Of a stretch of DNA of 64,000 nt, positions 43,575-52,098 are shown piece after piece. A model generated the notes under the pieces. It was not told the DNA's origin. It was given only the letters and a program-made list of their open reading frames with translations, and did no database searches. Within the stretch, counting starts at the first letter, position 1; each line of letters begins with the position of its first letter. Origin of the DNA: Alteromonas ponticola (GTDB lineage Bacteria > Pseudomonadota > Gammaproteobacteria > Enterobacterales > Alteromonadaceae); NCBI RefSeq assembly GCF_012911815.1, contig NZ_JAATNW010000007.1:1-64000 (forward strand). Reading direction: 5' to 3'. The translations under genes and the position numbers were made by a program.

Positions 43575-43772
43575 TTACGCATAACCACCAGCCCCGATTG
43601 CCTCTATATAACTAACGAGGACATCGAATTGATTGTTTTCAATCGCCACTTTTGCTGTGCAGCCTAATGGAGGAAGGTTCACTTCTTGATACCATTTCTC
43701 CGCATTCTCTCTGCTTCCTGCCCAGTGCTCTACGAGTGTGAGAATTTTTTCGCGTTGCTCGTCTTTGGTCAT
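43575..43772 (-). CDS. MbcA/ParS/Xre-type antitoxin-like small protein (DUF2384-like)
   Basis: The 65-residue protein reads EKILTLVEHWAGSRENAEKW, then NLPPLGCTAKVAIENNQFDV, then LVSYIEAIGAGGYA. The order A-x-x-W, L-x-x-x-x-P-L-G-x-x-A-x-x-A and final I-E-x-I-x-x-G-x-Y-A is that of the toxin-binding domain of Xre/MbcA/ParS antitoxins. It lacks the DNA-binding half and has no RES- or other toxin gene beside it. It is probably an orphan antitoxin or a relic of one; it could also be a stand-alone regulator. Confidence 0.6.
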   Translation of the reverse strand: MTKDEQREKILTLVEHWAGSRENAEKWYQEVNLPPLGCTAKVAIENNQFDVLVSYIEAIGAGGYA

Positions 43773-43965
43773 TTCGCTGCTCTTTAAAATATTTTATTTA
43801 GCGTAGCCCAAAATGAGGAATTTTTGGGTGTAGATATATCGTTAAGTTTTGCCCTCTCATTATCCTGAATAGCAGCTATACACCACAAACAACATTCCGC
43901 TTGAACACTTTTTTTACCTATATTGATTGTATCCATGGGCTGTACTTGATTATTCGAAACATCAC

Positions 43966-45312
43966 CTAAATCAGAGAATGCAACTCTACTTGAGGTAGAA
44001 GTAACTTAGATTTCAGTGGTTGGGGCCATTTAATACGGGATTCATCTTGTGTTTGATGGTGAACATCAAATGGTACAATCCAAAGTCGCAAATCATCAGA
44101 ATATTTAAAAGAATATGGTAATGGCTCTTTAAATTTTGAGTTCATCGGGTAGATCAGAATTAAATCGCCACTACCTTTTAAATATTTATGGCCATATGCA
44201 AACATTTGATAGAGATCAGCTTGGGCCAACATAAACTTATCTGAGCCATTGTTTTTGCTGGCATCGATTAATTTCCACTTTGTATCCATCACGAAAACAA
44301 GTTTTTCATTTTGATAAACCGCAATATCTGGCTTTAACTTAAACATACGCTGCGTGTTGAAATGGACGAGATACGTTGTCTGTAGTTGCCCTTTAACATT
44401 CATAAACGCAGGCAAAATTATCTGTAAAACTCGTTCAACGTAACTTTCAAAAATTGACTCCAATGGAAATAGTAATGAGAAAGCATTTGCTCGACCTTGC
44501 ATTGATAATGGCGATACGCCCCTGAGGACCATTTCTGCCCAAGCAACAGCAGGCTTATAATACTCCATCCCTCTATTCACGCCCGTATGCAATGCCTCGC
44601 TATAATCATAACTCGTCAATTTACCAACATCGTTGAAAGCGAATTCTAATTCTCTTGCTAGCCGCTGATTTTGCTGTGACCTTGTAAATGACAAAACCTT
44701 TTGAAGAGCTCCCTTAATCAAACGGTTAGCAGGGATGTCAGGCTTGAACTCATCATATTCGACGCAAAATTTTTGTCGCTGTATGAGATTACGTTTCAAT
44801 TGATCAGCGACTTGCAGTTTTCCTTTTAAATAGAAAAGATTATCAAATTTATTTATGTAATCGCGCTTAATACCGCGCTTCACAACCGTGTTAACTGATG
44901 ATAAAAACTGCGCGACAAACACCTCCAATAAAGGCATTTTCTGTTCCATCACATTTGCTAAATTACTCTGAATGTGTCGAAACTCTCCCAAGGAGCGTAA
45001 CATGTTCAGTAACGCTAAGCGTGACTCCACAAGTCCATTCTCATGCTCAGTTAATTTGGCTACCTTGGGTAAAATTTCTATCTGAAAGCCATCGGGTGTA
45101 ATAAGCACGCCAACGTAATTTTGGAATTGCAATACTTCGCAGCCACCTAGACTTTTCAGGCGCAATATTTGTGAATGCTGGCTATCATCTAAGCTCAATA
45201 ACCGCAGAAATCGATAGGCTGATTCAGGCACTACGCTGACATTATCTTTAAAACCAGTATTTTCACCCGAACAGATATAACCAAATTCAAATACTTGTAT
45301 GAACCTTTCCAT
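43966..45312 (-). CDS. mcrC: McrC-type endonuclease subunit
   Basis: The 448-residue protein has an N-terminal domain rich in strands (~1-120), a middle helical part containing KRGIKRDY and YLKGKLQVADQLKRN (typical McrC), and a C-terminal PD-(D/E)XK core with D329 in LKPDIAVYQ and D343-T-K345 in VMDTKWK. McrC binds the McrB GTPase ring, stimulates it and cuts DNA with modified cytosines or other bases. It starts six bases after the mcrB stop, the classic mcrBC order. The target modification depends on the N-terminal domain of McrB. Confidence 0.93.
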   Translation of the reverse strand: MERFIQVFEFGYICSGENTGFKDNVSVVPESAYRFLRLLSLDDSQHSQILRLKSLGGCEVLQFQNYVGVLITPDGFQIEILPKVAKLTEHENGLVESRLALLNMLRSLGEFRHIQSNLANVMEQKMPLLEVFVAQFLSSVNTVVKRGIKRDYINKFDNLFYLKGKLQVADQLKRNLIQRQKFCVEYDEFKPDIPANRLIKGALQKVLSFTRSQQNQRLARELEFAFNDVGKLTSYDYSEALHTGVNRGMEYYKPAVAWAEMVLRGVSPLSMQGRANAFSLLFPLESIFESYVERVLQIILPAFMNVKGQLQTTYLVHFNTQRMFKLKPDIAVYQNEKLVFVMDTKWKLIDASKNNGSDKFMLAQADLYQMFAYGHKYLKGSGDLILIYPMNSKFKEPLPYSFKYSDDLRLWIVPFDVHHQTQDESRIKWPQPLKSKLLLPQVELHSLI

Positions 45313-45318
45313 TTTATA

Positions 45319-47694
45319 TCACAATTCAGATTGCGCTGAGTAAATATGAATATAAGTAGCGGGATTATCCCAGACGTTGCTCGTAGACGGTGAAATCGCA
45401 AAAGATTTCGTTTCGGTCACGTAATTATCCAGTCCGTGGTTGGCTCCAAACAACTCATCATATTTATATGAAGTCTCCGTAATGAACTGAAGCTCATCTT
45501 GCTTCTGGTTATCGCCGAGTACCAAGCGTATCTTGTTCCAATCTTCGAAAAAATATTCTTCTAGTAGCGGAAGAACTCTCTTTTGTACTACTTCTTGAAG
45601 ATTTTTGAATGCTGCCTCTTCTCCTTTATCTTTAAGAGCCTCGCTTACAGGTATAAAGAATGCGTGACCCAGTGTATGCTCTCTATCATATAGTGCTTCG
45701 ATACGCATATTGATGGTTTCTAAGAGTCGTTTCAAAGAGATACCTTTTACATATAGGTCAGTCAGCGTATTGTAGTCCGGCATCATCTCAATAAACTCAA
45801 ACCTACGACGCAACGCGGTATCCATCATCGCAAGAGAGCGGTCCGCTGTATTCATCGTCCCGATTAGGTATAAGTTATTGGGAACGGTAAAAGGATCACC
45901 TGAATAGGTAAGAGAAACTTCAATAGCTTCATTACTTGCACCAAACGAACGTTTGCTTTCCTCGATCAAAGTAATTAACTCGCCAAAAATTTTTGAAATA
46001 TTTCCTCGGTTTATTTCATCTATTATCAACACATAGTTTTGCGCTGGTTGATAAGCAGGAACGTTGCTAACTAGTGTTTTTAAATGCTCAACCAGAGGGA
46101 GGTAATAAACATTCAATCCTCCTTTAATGACCTTTGTGCCATTAAACACCTCTCTGAGCGTCTTAATGGCTAAAGTGTGTTTACTGCTCCCTTGTGCTTT
46201 CTCGAAATGAATGGTGGTATCTGTCACTTCCGTTATACGAAAGGATGACTTCTTTGTTGGAATAGTCACTCCTTGGTCATCATCAAAGGTGTCTAAGAAA
46301 ATTTCCCAACTGGCTTCAAACCCGACGCGCCCACTCTGAAATGACTTAGCCAAGTTGTTAGCCGCACTTGTACAAATGCGTTTAAACACTCCAGATTGAA
46401 CTTCGTAACTAATATTGCCGTCCTCTGAAACAGCCTTTAGGCCTTCAATAAACTCTTCGTAGCCGTAACTTTGGTGAAATGTGACAAATTGAATGCGTTT
46501 TTGAGCTACCAATTGATCATACTTATCTTTTAACTCAGCGCGGCTTTCCCACTTAAATGCAGGTTCAGCGGCCCTTACCGCAGCCTCAATACTGTAGTAG
46601 GTTTTTCCCGTGCCCGGTGGTCCATAAAATATTTGGTTGAGTGGCTGAGGGGAATACGGTACGACCTTTTTCTCTCGTACAGCTAAATCATTGGTTTTCG
46701 CAACCAGATTTAGCTCTTCTAACGCAATCATTAGATTAGGTTTCATCTGCCAAGTGAAGCCATTCTGATGCTCCTCTCCGTCAGCCACGAGCTGCCACCA
46801 TCCAGTAAAGCGGTTGCGAATATCATCTTTTTCTATATCAAAAAAACGAGCAATTCGTTTGCTTAATCTGCCAATAATCCCATTCACGGCGGCGTGGCTT
46901 TTTAGGCTCAATGCCTTTGCTAACTGAGAACTTGTCGCCTTGGCTTCGGGTAATTGATACAATCCCTTTAGCACACTTAAGCTCTCATCATTAAGCACAT
47001 CTGCACTATTTAACGCTGCTTTATACTGCTGTACAGTTAAATCCAGCGGCTCTACCTTTTGCGCAGAAATTTCCTTTTTAACTATGCCATCTTTGATATC
47101 AGACTCAGCTTTGAGCATCTCGACCAAGTTCCAAACTGCGACATTAATTTTTAAATCGTCCACATCAGCCGGAACATTTGCTCGAAGTGCAGCTTTTAGT
47201 TCTATGTTATTATCAAACCAATTACCATCGAGTGTTAAACCCAACTCAAAATGCGTATTGATAAATTGGGCGACATTATTGAAATCCTCTTCTTTCACAC
47301 AAGAAGTTAATTTATCCGACATATAAGCGGCAAATACGCGGTTTAATAATGCCCGGTACGCAAAACGAAAGACACCTTCACTTTTCAGTTGTTCAATGGC
47401 AGCTACGGATTTAGCGTAAGTTTCAGAACTTGGATTTTGGCGAATTTGTTCTGTGAGAGTTCTTAAAGTTTCCTTTGCTGAAGTAAATTCAATTTTAGAC
47501 GTGTTGCCTTGCATGAGGCTAGAAACGGCATTGTCCCGTTTAAACCAAAGTAACTCTAAGATTTCATCGTTAATCGGTGATGATTTAACCTTTTCAACGG
47601 TTTCCTTATAGGCGGGATACCACCTACTTTCGCCAACTTGCTCATATACGAAGCATTCAGAAATCATTTCTGGAATCGAATTGAATTGCGGCAT
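45319..47694 (-). CDS. mcrB: McrB-type AAA+ GTPase subunit
   Basis: The 791-residue protein is longer than E. coli McrB (~460). Residues ~1-345 are a variable region of target recognition, with helical segments and a winged-helix-like part (~235-290), not the classical McrB-N domain I remember. The AAA+ GTPase has Walker A G358-P-P-G-T-G-K-T365, Walker B LIIDEINRGN (556-565), and the McrB signature M-N-T-A-D-R-S (614-620). An insertion of ~110 residues (about 440-550) separates Walker A and B. It should translocate DNA with McrC after recognising modified DNA. No clear promoter or binding site motif was found; the gene leads the mcrBC operon. Confidence 0.93.
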   Translation of the reverse strand: MPQFNSIPEMISECFVYEQVGESRWYPAYKETVEKVKSSPINDEILELLWFKRDNAVSSLMQGNTSKIEFTSAKETLRTLTEQIRQNPSSETYAKSVAAIEQLKSEGVFRFAYRALLNRVFAAYMSDKLTSCVKEEDFNNVAQFINTHFELGLTLDGNWFDNNIELKAALRANVPADVDDLKINVAVWNLVEMLKAESDIKDGIVKKEISAQKVEPLDLTVQQYKAALNSADVLNDESLSVLKGLYQLPEAKATSSQLAKALSLKSHAAVNGIIGRLSKRIARFFDIEKDDIRNRFTGWWQLVADGEEHQNGFTWQMKPNLMIALEELNLVAKTNDLAVREKKVVPYSPQPLNQIFYGPPGTGKTYYSIEAAVRAAEPAFKWESRAELKDKYDQLVAQKRIQFVTFHQSYGYEEFIEGLKAVSEDGNISYEVQSGVFKRICTSAANNLAKSFQSGRVGFEASWEIFLDTFDDDQGVTIPTKKSSFRITEVTDTTIHFEKAQGSSKHTLAIKTLREVFNGTKVIKGGLNVYYLPLVEHLKTLVSNVPAYQPAQNYVLIIDEINRGNISKIFGELITLIEESKRSFGASNEAIEVSLTYSGDPFTVPNNLYLIGTMNTADRSLAMMDTALRRRFEFIEMMPDYNTLTDLYVKGISLKRLLETINMRIEALYDREHTLGHAFFIPVSEALKDKGEEAAFKNLQEVVQKRVLPLLEEYFFEDWNKIRLVLGDNQKQDELQFITETSYKYDELFGANHGLDNYVTETKSFAISPSTSNVWDNPATYIHIYSAQSEL

Positions 47695-47933
47695 GTATTA
47701 TTCCTTTACTAATTATTGTTAGTTCCTAGTTTTTAGACATATTCAAGCTACTGATAATACAGCTTTTAATCTTCAACAGGTTTCAGGGCTCCTTTTGTAC
47801 CATGCTTTTAACTTCAGTAGTATAGTCTTTCAATTCAACCATCTATTTTAAGTTTTAAATGAGTACTTGGGCGGTAGATTGTCACTTTTTCACTGACATT
47901 GAGAAGGAAGTCTTTTGCATTATTAGGAAATGG

Positions 47934-48770
47934 CTAGGGTTTCAGACGTGATTCAGACTTAGTTTTCAACCTATACAATACTCTTACTCCACCGTTATCA
48001 GTACGTTCGTCACGAACATCAAACACTTCAGAAGCTATGACGAGGCTTTTAAGCGTTTTATGACCATAGGTTTGTTTCAAAAGAGTAATTTCCTCTGAAG
48101 CATGTTGTTTCAATAATTGGCCTGCAATACTCAACAGAGTCCAGCCGTCATCGCGATGCACCTGCTCCGCAATTTCTTGAAGTAAAACGACTAGCCTGCT
48201 TCCTTGAATAAACTGCAATTCAAGATTCTTTTTACCTTCTTCAGAGCTGATAAAGGCAAGCAAATTTTTTCTTCCTTCATCGAGTGACTTTACGATCATA
48301 CTTAAATTGTTAATTTCATGTCGTACTGTTTCACTTTGCGCATCGAGTTTCCGAGCTATTTCTTGGCAGCTATCAGGTGAGTCAGGCTTAAAATACGGTA
48401 GAAAATGATGAACCAGTTCGTTGCGTTCATTAACCAATCTGGATAAGGCGACTTTCTTTGTTTCAAAGTACGCTGAATCACTACTTATTCGGAACTTGAA
48501 TGAAATGTGAGCTTCGTCCTTGTCGGCGAAAACTTCATCTTCCGTGTCCGATGCGTCATGTATATCGTCAATGTACTGACTTACAAGCTTTCCCAAGGTC
48601 TGCGTGCTTACAGTTTCAACTTGTTTTGCTCTCTTAGCGTGAAAATTTCCGATATGACCGGAGATGTTTCCATTTAGTACGATGTGCTTTAGCAAGTATT
48701 CTAGTTGTTGGAAGAGCAGCATATTTCTTCCGATCTTTTGTTGGACCTCATTGACTGAGACTTTAACCAA
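47934..48770 (-). CDS. HEPN-LOTUS fusion protein, putative defence RNase
   Basis: In this 278-residue protein the N-terminal ~200 residues are all-helical. They begin NEVQQKIGRNMLLFQQLEYL, like HEPN proteins, and carry R116-N-E-L-V-H121, the R-x4-H HEPN nuclease signature, in RLVNERNELVHHFLPYFKPD. The C-terminal part (~207-268) resembles an OST-HTH/LOTUS domain: GWTLLSIAGQLLKQ, then YGHKTLKSLVIASEVFDVRD and VRVLYRLK. LOTUS domains bind RNA (G-quadruplexes or helicases) and are often joined to NYN nucleases. A HEPN partner would give an RNA-directed RNase. It lies upstream of mcrB on the same strand, 239 bp away, at the edge of the island. I know of no characterised homologue. Confidence 0.75.
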   Translation of the reverse strand: MVKVSVNEVQQKIGRNMLLFQQLEYLLKHIVLNGNISGHIGNFHAKRAKQVETVSTQTLGKLVSQYIDDIHDASDTEDEVFADKDEAHISFKFRISSDSAYFETKKVALSRLVNERNELVHHFLPYFKPDSPDSCQEIARKLDAQSETVRHEINNLSMIVKSLDEGRKNLLAFISSEEGKKNLELQFIQGSRLVVLLQEIAEQVHRDDGWTLLSIAGQLLKQHASEEITLLKQTYGHKTLKSLVIASEVFDVRDERTDNGGVRVLYRLKTKSESRLKP

Positions 48771-48987
48771 TATAATCCCTCCGTTTATAAGTTCATCTTA
48801 AACCGACATGTAATCTCAATCATAAATTAAATACAGTATTTACGATATGGAGCAAACTGAATAAGAAGTTGAGTTTTGGTAAAGCTAGGCGTATTGTAAA
48901 TAGCGCAACAACAAGCCGAATGTTTAATCTTTGTATTTAAGGATACCTTCACTGCTCACCTAGGTTTGCGGCTATGTCGAAAAATTC

Positions 48988-49026
48988 TAACTGTTATTTG
49001 GAATTGAACATTTTTTCTAACAGTTA
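48988..49026. repeat. Inverted repeat TAACTGTTA/TAACAGTTA
   Basis: Arms at 48988-48996 and 49018-49026 are perfect 9-bp inverted copies; both are preceded by TTC. The loop is ~21 bp. It could be an operator or recombinase site at the right island edge. Confidence 0.6.
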
Positions 49027-49092
49027 ATTGAGTTTATCAAAATCTCTATTTGCGTTTTCTTACCACAATCCCTTATTTCGCAGGGGATTCAT

Positions 49093-49124
49093 TTCTAGCG
49101 CTAGAATGTAGTTGCCATCAATGG
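49093..49124 (+). repeat. Right copy of island-flanking direct repeat
   Basis: The 32-bp copy begins TTCTAGCGCTAGAATGTAG and ends TGCCATCAATGG, 28 of 32 positions identical to 19846-19877 in the same orientation. Its first 14 bases are a perfect palindrome. It is 138 bp before the leucine-rich-repeat lipoprotein gene, which looks like host sequence again. Confidence 0.65.
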
Positions 49125-49262
49125 TGGTGAAAATGCTGCAGCGACTTAAGCGCCCATGGTCACTTAATTGTGTGTAAGCAAGTTAAATGTAATCCAGAAG
49201 TATTCCCCATCAGTAATCATCGTTAATAAGCTATTACTCTAATAACCTGGAGCATTACGTTA

Positions 49263-50981
49263 ATGGAACGCAATCTACTCGTATTGATACCTTCTTCAAT
49301 TTTTCTTGCGGCGTGCGGTGGTGGCGGCTCTGATTCGTCCGCCCCTGAGCCAGAGCCAACTAACTACACGGTCACGGCTACAGCTGATGAAGGCGGCACA
49401 ATTTCTCCTGGTTCAGCTACCGTGCTTACAGGTGGCTCAACTACGTTCACCGTCACACCTGATAACGGCTTTGAAATTAAAAACGTGACTGGTTGTGGCG
49501 GCACATTAGAAGGTTCGGAATATACTACAGGTGCAATTAGAAGCGCCTGCTCTATTACCGCGCGATTTGATCCAATTCAAATTATGGTCTCTGGCACCGT
49601 AAGTGGCCTTAATGGTGAAATTACGTTGAAACTGGACAACAAAACGCAAAAACTGTCTGAAGACGGAAATTTTGAATTTAGTGTCAACCAGTTTACAGAT
49701 TTTAATATAACGATCGCCAATGAACCAGACAGCCAGAATTGTGCTATCGAAAACGGTGAACAGACGGCATCGGAAGATATCGATAATGTGGTGGTGACGT
49801 GTGAAAACAAGGTCACAGCGGCTGCCGCAATAGACGCGGTCGCAGATTTCAGATTTAAGCTGTGTCTGGAAGACACTATCGAAGAAGAATATGCACAAGA
49901 TGTAGAAGTGATAAACTGTGCAGGCAGACAGATAACCGATATTACCGGTATTGCTGCGTTCACGTCCCTTGAAGAGCTAAATATCGAGTCGAACGCGTTA
50001 ACCTCGCTAGATCTGACTAATAATCGTCGCTTGCAACGTGTTAACGCATGGTCAAATGCCTTGACGTCGATTGATGTCTCCCGGGTGCACAGTTTAAGAA
50101 GCCTGAAAGCCTATGAGAATGAGCTCGACAGTATTGACTTATCTACCAACATTCGTCTTGAAGTGCTTAATATCAGTTTCAATAATCTCACTGGGATTGA
50201 TCTGGAAAGAAATGAAAGCCTGGTTGATTTGTCCGTATCGAATAATAACCTGACAACGCTGGATATTACTCCCAATACCGCCCTCACCTTCCTGCATGCT
50301 GGTGCTAATGCGCTAACAGAAATTGATTTATCTGCAAATACTGCGCTTAAAACGGTTTACCTGTCTAGCAATAACCTTAGTAGTCTGGATGTAAGCAACA
50401 ACACCGATTTAAGAGGGTTAAGTGCCAGCAGCAATAGCCTTGGCGGTGCGGGTGCCACCGTTGATTTGTCTAACAACCCTGAACTGGTGGAACTCAGGCT
50501 TTCTGGTAACGGTTTAAGCACTATCGATTTACAAAATAATACTAAACTGACCACATTGGACCTGCCAGACAATAACTTTTCAACGCTCGATATATCAGCC
50601 AATACCGCTTTGACCTCGCTGAATCTCATGGACAATATATTTACCACTGTGGATGTCAGCGCGAATACTGCGCTTACCACGCTAACGCTGGATGGCAACG
50701 GGTTGACTACTATTGATATCTCTAACAACAGCGCTTTGAACTATTTAAGCATTAACAATAACCTGTTGAATGCAATAGATGTGTCCAATAACCCAGGGCT
50801 GTCTACCCTATTGTTAACAAACAATAATCTGACCGTTGTGCCCACCGGGCTATCAGGAATTACGAATACACAAGCGACTATCGATTTGCTGCAAAACGAG
50901 TTTACGGCATCGGAAGAAAGCCAGCTTGATGTATTGGTCAACACCTATCCAAACCTTGTCTACGATGATGACAATCCATAA
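49263..50981 (+). CDS. Leucine-rich-repeat lipoprotein
   Basis: The 572-residue protein has a lipoprotein signal with lipobox LAAC18 (SSIFLAACGGGG). A short Ser/Pro/Glu linker, a beta domain of the bacterial-repeat type (~35-105, GGTISPGSATVLTGGSTTFT) and a second beta segment (~105-180) follow. From ~200 onward there are about sixteen ~21-residue leucine-rich repeats of the form L-x-x-L-D-(V/I/L)-S-x-N-x-x-L-x-x-L-x-x-x-x-N-x-L, ending at VYDDDNP. The surface-exposed repeats probably bind proteins. ATG 49263 is used; CTGGAG lies ~10 bases upstream. A strong terminator follows. Confidence 0.9.
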   Translation: MERNLLVLIPSSIFLAACGGGGSDSSAPEPEPTNYTVTATADEGGTISPGSATVLTGGSTTFTVTPDNGFEIKNVTGCGGTLEGSEYTTGAIRSACSITARFDPIQIMVSGTVSGLNGEITLKLDNKTQKLSEDGNFEFSVNQFTDFNITIANEPDSQNCAIENGEQTASEDIDNVVVTCENKVTAAAAIDAVADFRFKLCLEDTIEEEYAQDVEVINCAGRQITDITGIAAFTSLEELNIESNALTSLDLTNNRRLQRVNAWSNALTSIDVSRVHSLRSLKAYENELDSIDLSTNIRLEVLNISFNNLTGIDLERNESLVDLSVSNNNLTTLDITPNTALTFLHAGANALTEIDLSANTALKTVYLSSNNLSSLDVSNNTDLRGLSASSNSLGGAGATVDLSNNPELVELRLSGNGLSTIDLQNNTKLTTLDLPDNNFSTLDISANTALTSLNLMDNIFTTVDVSANTALTTLTLDGNGLTTIDISNNSALNYLSINNNLLNAIDVSNNPGLSTLLLTNNNLTVVPTGLSGITNTQATIDLLQNEFTASEESQLDVLVNTYPNLVYDDDNP

Positions 50982-50988
50982 GGATTGC

Positions 50989-51017
50989 AAAAGGGGCTAA
51001 CAGTTAGCCCCTTTTTT
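50989..51017. terminator. Strong bidirectional terminator
   Basis: GGGGCTAA-CAG-TTAGCCCC is flanked by AAAA on the left and TTTTTT on the right. It ends both the leucine-rich-repeat gene and the convergent YihY gene, overlapping the stop codon of the latter. Confidence 0.92.
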
Positions 51018-52017
51018 ATTGGGCTTTTTGAATTTTATTATCTTCGGAAGGCGGCACTTCTTTTTCATCAGGGGAATGATCCGCGACATAAGCGCCCCGC
51101 TCTCCTTTTGGCGCTGGTTTTCCTGAGGTGCTGTCTTTTTCGGTCTGGTATTCCATGGCAGAATTCAATTCTGCGCCTATGAGAATGATGTAGGCACTTA
51201 GATAAAACCACATCAGTAAGATAATAATGCCACCGACAGATCCATAGGTTTTGTTGTACGAAGCGAATTCTTTCAAATAATAGGAAAAAGCAAACGAAAA
51301 AACGATCCAGAATACGGTGGCGACGACAGAACCAGGGGTTACCCAACGCCATTTTGCGCGCGAACGATGTGGGCTGTAGCGGTAAAGTGCTGCCAAGCCG
51401 GTGTTAAACATTAGCACTAAAATCGGCCAGGTTATCCAGTTGGCGGCCTGATCAGAAAGTTTATAACCCGACAATATGGTAATGACTTTCGGTAACACAG
51501 TGATAGAAACGAGTGCGACGATCACCGCAAGGATAATGGCCACTGTCAAAACCATTCTGGCGATAATCGACCCGATAAAACTGCGCCCTTCGGTTTCCGA
51601 ATAGGTAATGTTACAGGCGGTGATCAATGCATTCGCTCCTTTACTGCTGCTCCACAGGGTTAGCAGTAAACTTACAATTACCCCGGTACCCAGCGCTTGG
51701 CTTGAATTGCCAATGAGGTGTTCTAATTGCTCTTCAAGTATGTACCTGCTTTCCTGTGGTAAAAATGTGATCAGAAAGTTCATGTGTTCTGCAAGTTGAT
51801 CAGGCGTAACAATAAGCCCATACAACGATATTAAACCGGCCAGGAACGGAAATATGGCTAGCAAAAAATAAAATCCGACGCCTGCAGCGATAAGCGATAA
51901 ATTATCCTGTTGCATCTTTGAATAGGTTCGCTTACCAATTCGCCACCAGGCGCGCGGAGAAAACTCGATTGCTGAATCAGCGTGGCTTGCAGACTTTTTG
52001 CTCATCAGTGAATCCAT
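51016..52017 (-). CDS. YihY/BrkB-family inner membrane protein
   Basis: The 333-residue protein has a YihY/BrkB domain of six membrane helices. DNLSLIAAGVGFYFLLAIFP is the conserved first segment, LLTLWSSSKGANALITA the middle, and KEFASYNKTYGSVGGIIILL plus AYIILIGAELN the end. The hydrophilic C-terminal tail (~290-333) is variable, with Pro, Glu and Lys. The function is unknown; the old RNase BN assignment has been dropped. ATG 52017 or the in-frame ATG at 52005 (MSKKSAS; GGA eight bases before) may be the true start. It is a monocistronic unit. Confidence 0.85.
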   Translation of the reverse strand: MDSLMSKKSASHADSAIEFSPRAWWRIGKRTYSKMQQDNLSLIAAGVGFYFLLAIFPFLAGLISLYGLIVTPDQLAEHMNFLITFLPQESRYILEEQLEHLIGNSSQALGTGVIVSLLLTLWSSSKGANALITACNITYSETEGRSFIGSIIARMVLTVAIILAVIVALVSITVLPKVITILSGYKLSDQAANWITWPILVLMFNTGLAALYRYSPHRSRAKWRWVTPGSVVATVFWIVFSFAFSYYLKEFASYNKTYGSVGGIIILLMWFYLSAYIILIGAELNSAMEYQTEKDSTSGKPAPKGERGAYVADHSPDEKEVPPSEDNKIQKAQ

Positions 52018-52098
52018 AATGTACGATTTCAGATATCAGTTCGGTACGGGCAAATTATTTAAAAAGCCTTATACGATGTTTTAAAAATAACCGATAAA

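Larger units (their letters stand above)
48771..49262. other. Non-coding right edge of the island
   Basis: These 492 bp contain no gene. They hold the inverted pair TAACTGTTA/TAACAGTTA (48988 and 49018) and the right flank repeat at 49093. Upstream of the leucine-rich-repeat gene, its ribosome binding site (CCTGGAGCATTACGTTA) is visible. Confidence 0.6.

Noticed and set aside
31149-49124. CRISPR array or cas genes accompanying the Tn7-like operon
   Set aside because: No regularly spaced ~28-37-bp repeats and no Cas-like proteins are visible in the island; TniQ is long and TnsD-like.
19603-49262. Second dif-like site that would make the island a Xer-exploiting element
   Set aside because: I searched both edges by eye and found only one dif; the edge repeats do not resemble XerC/XerD arms.
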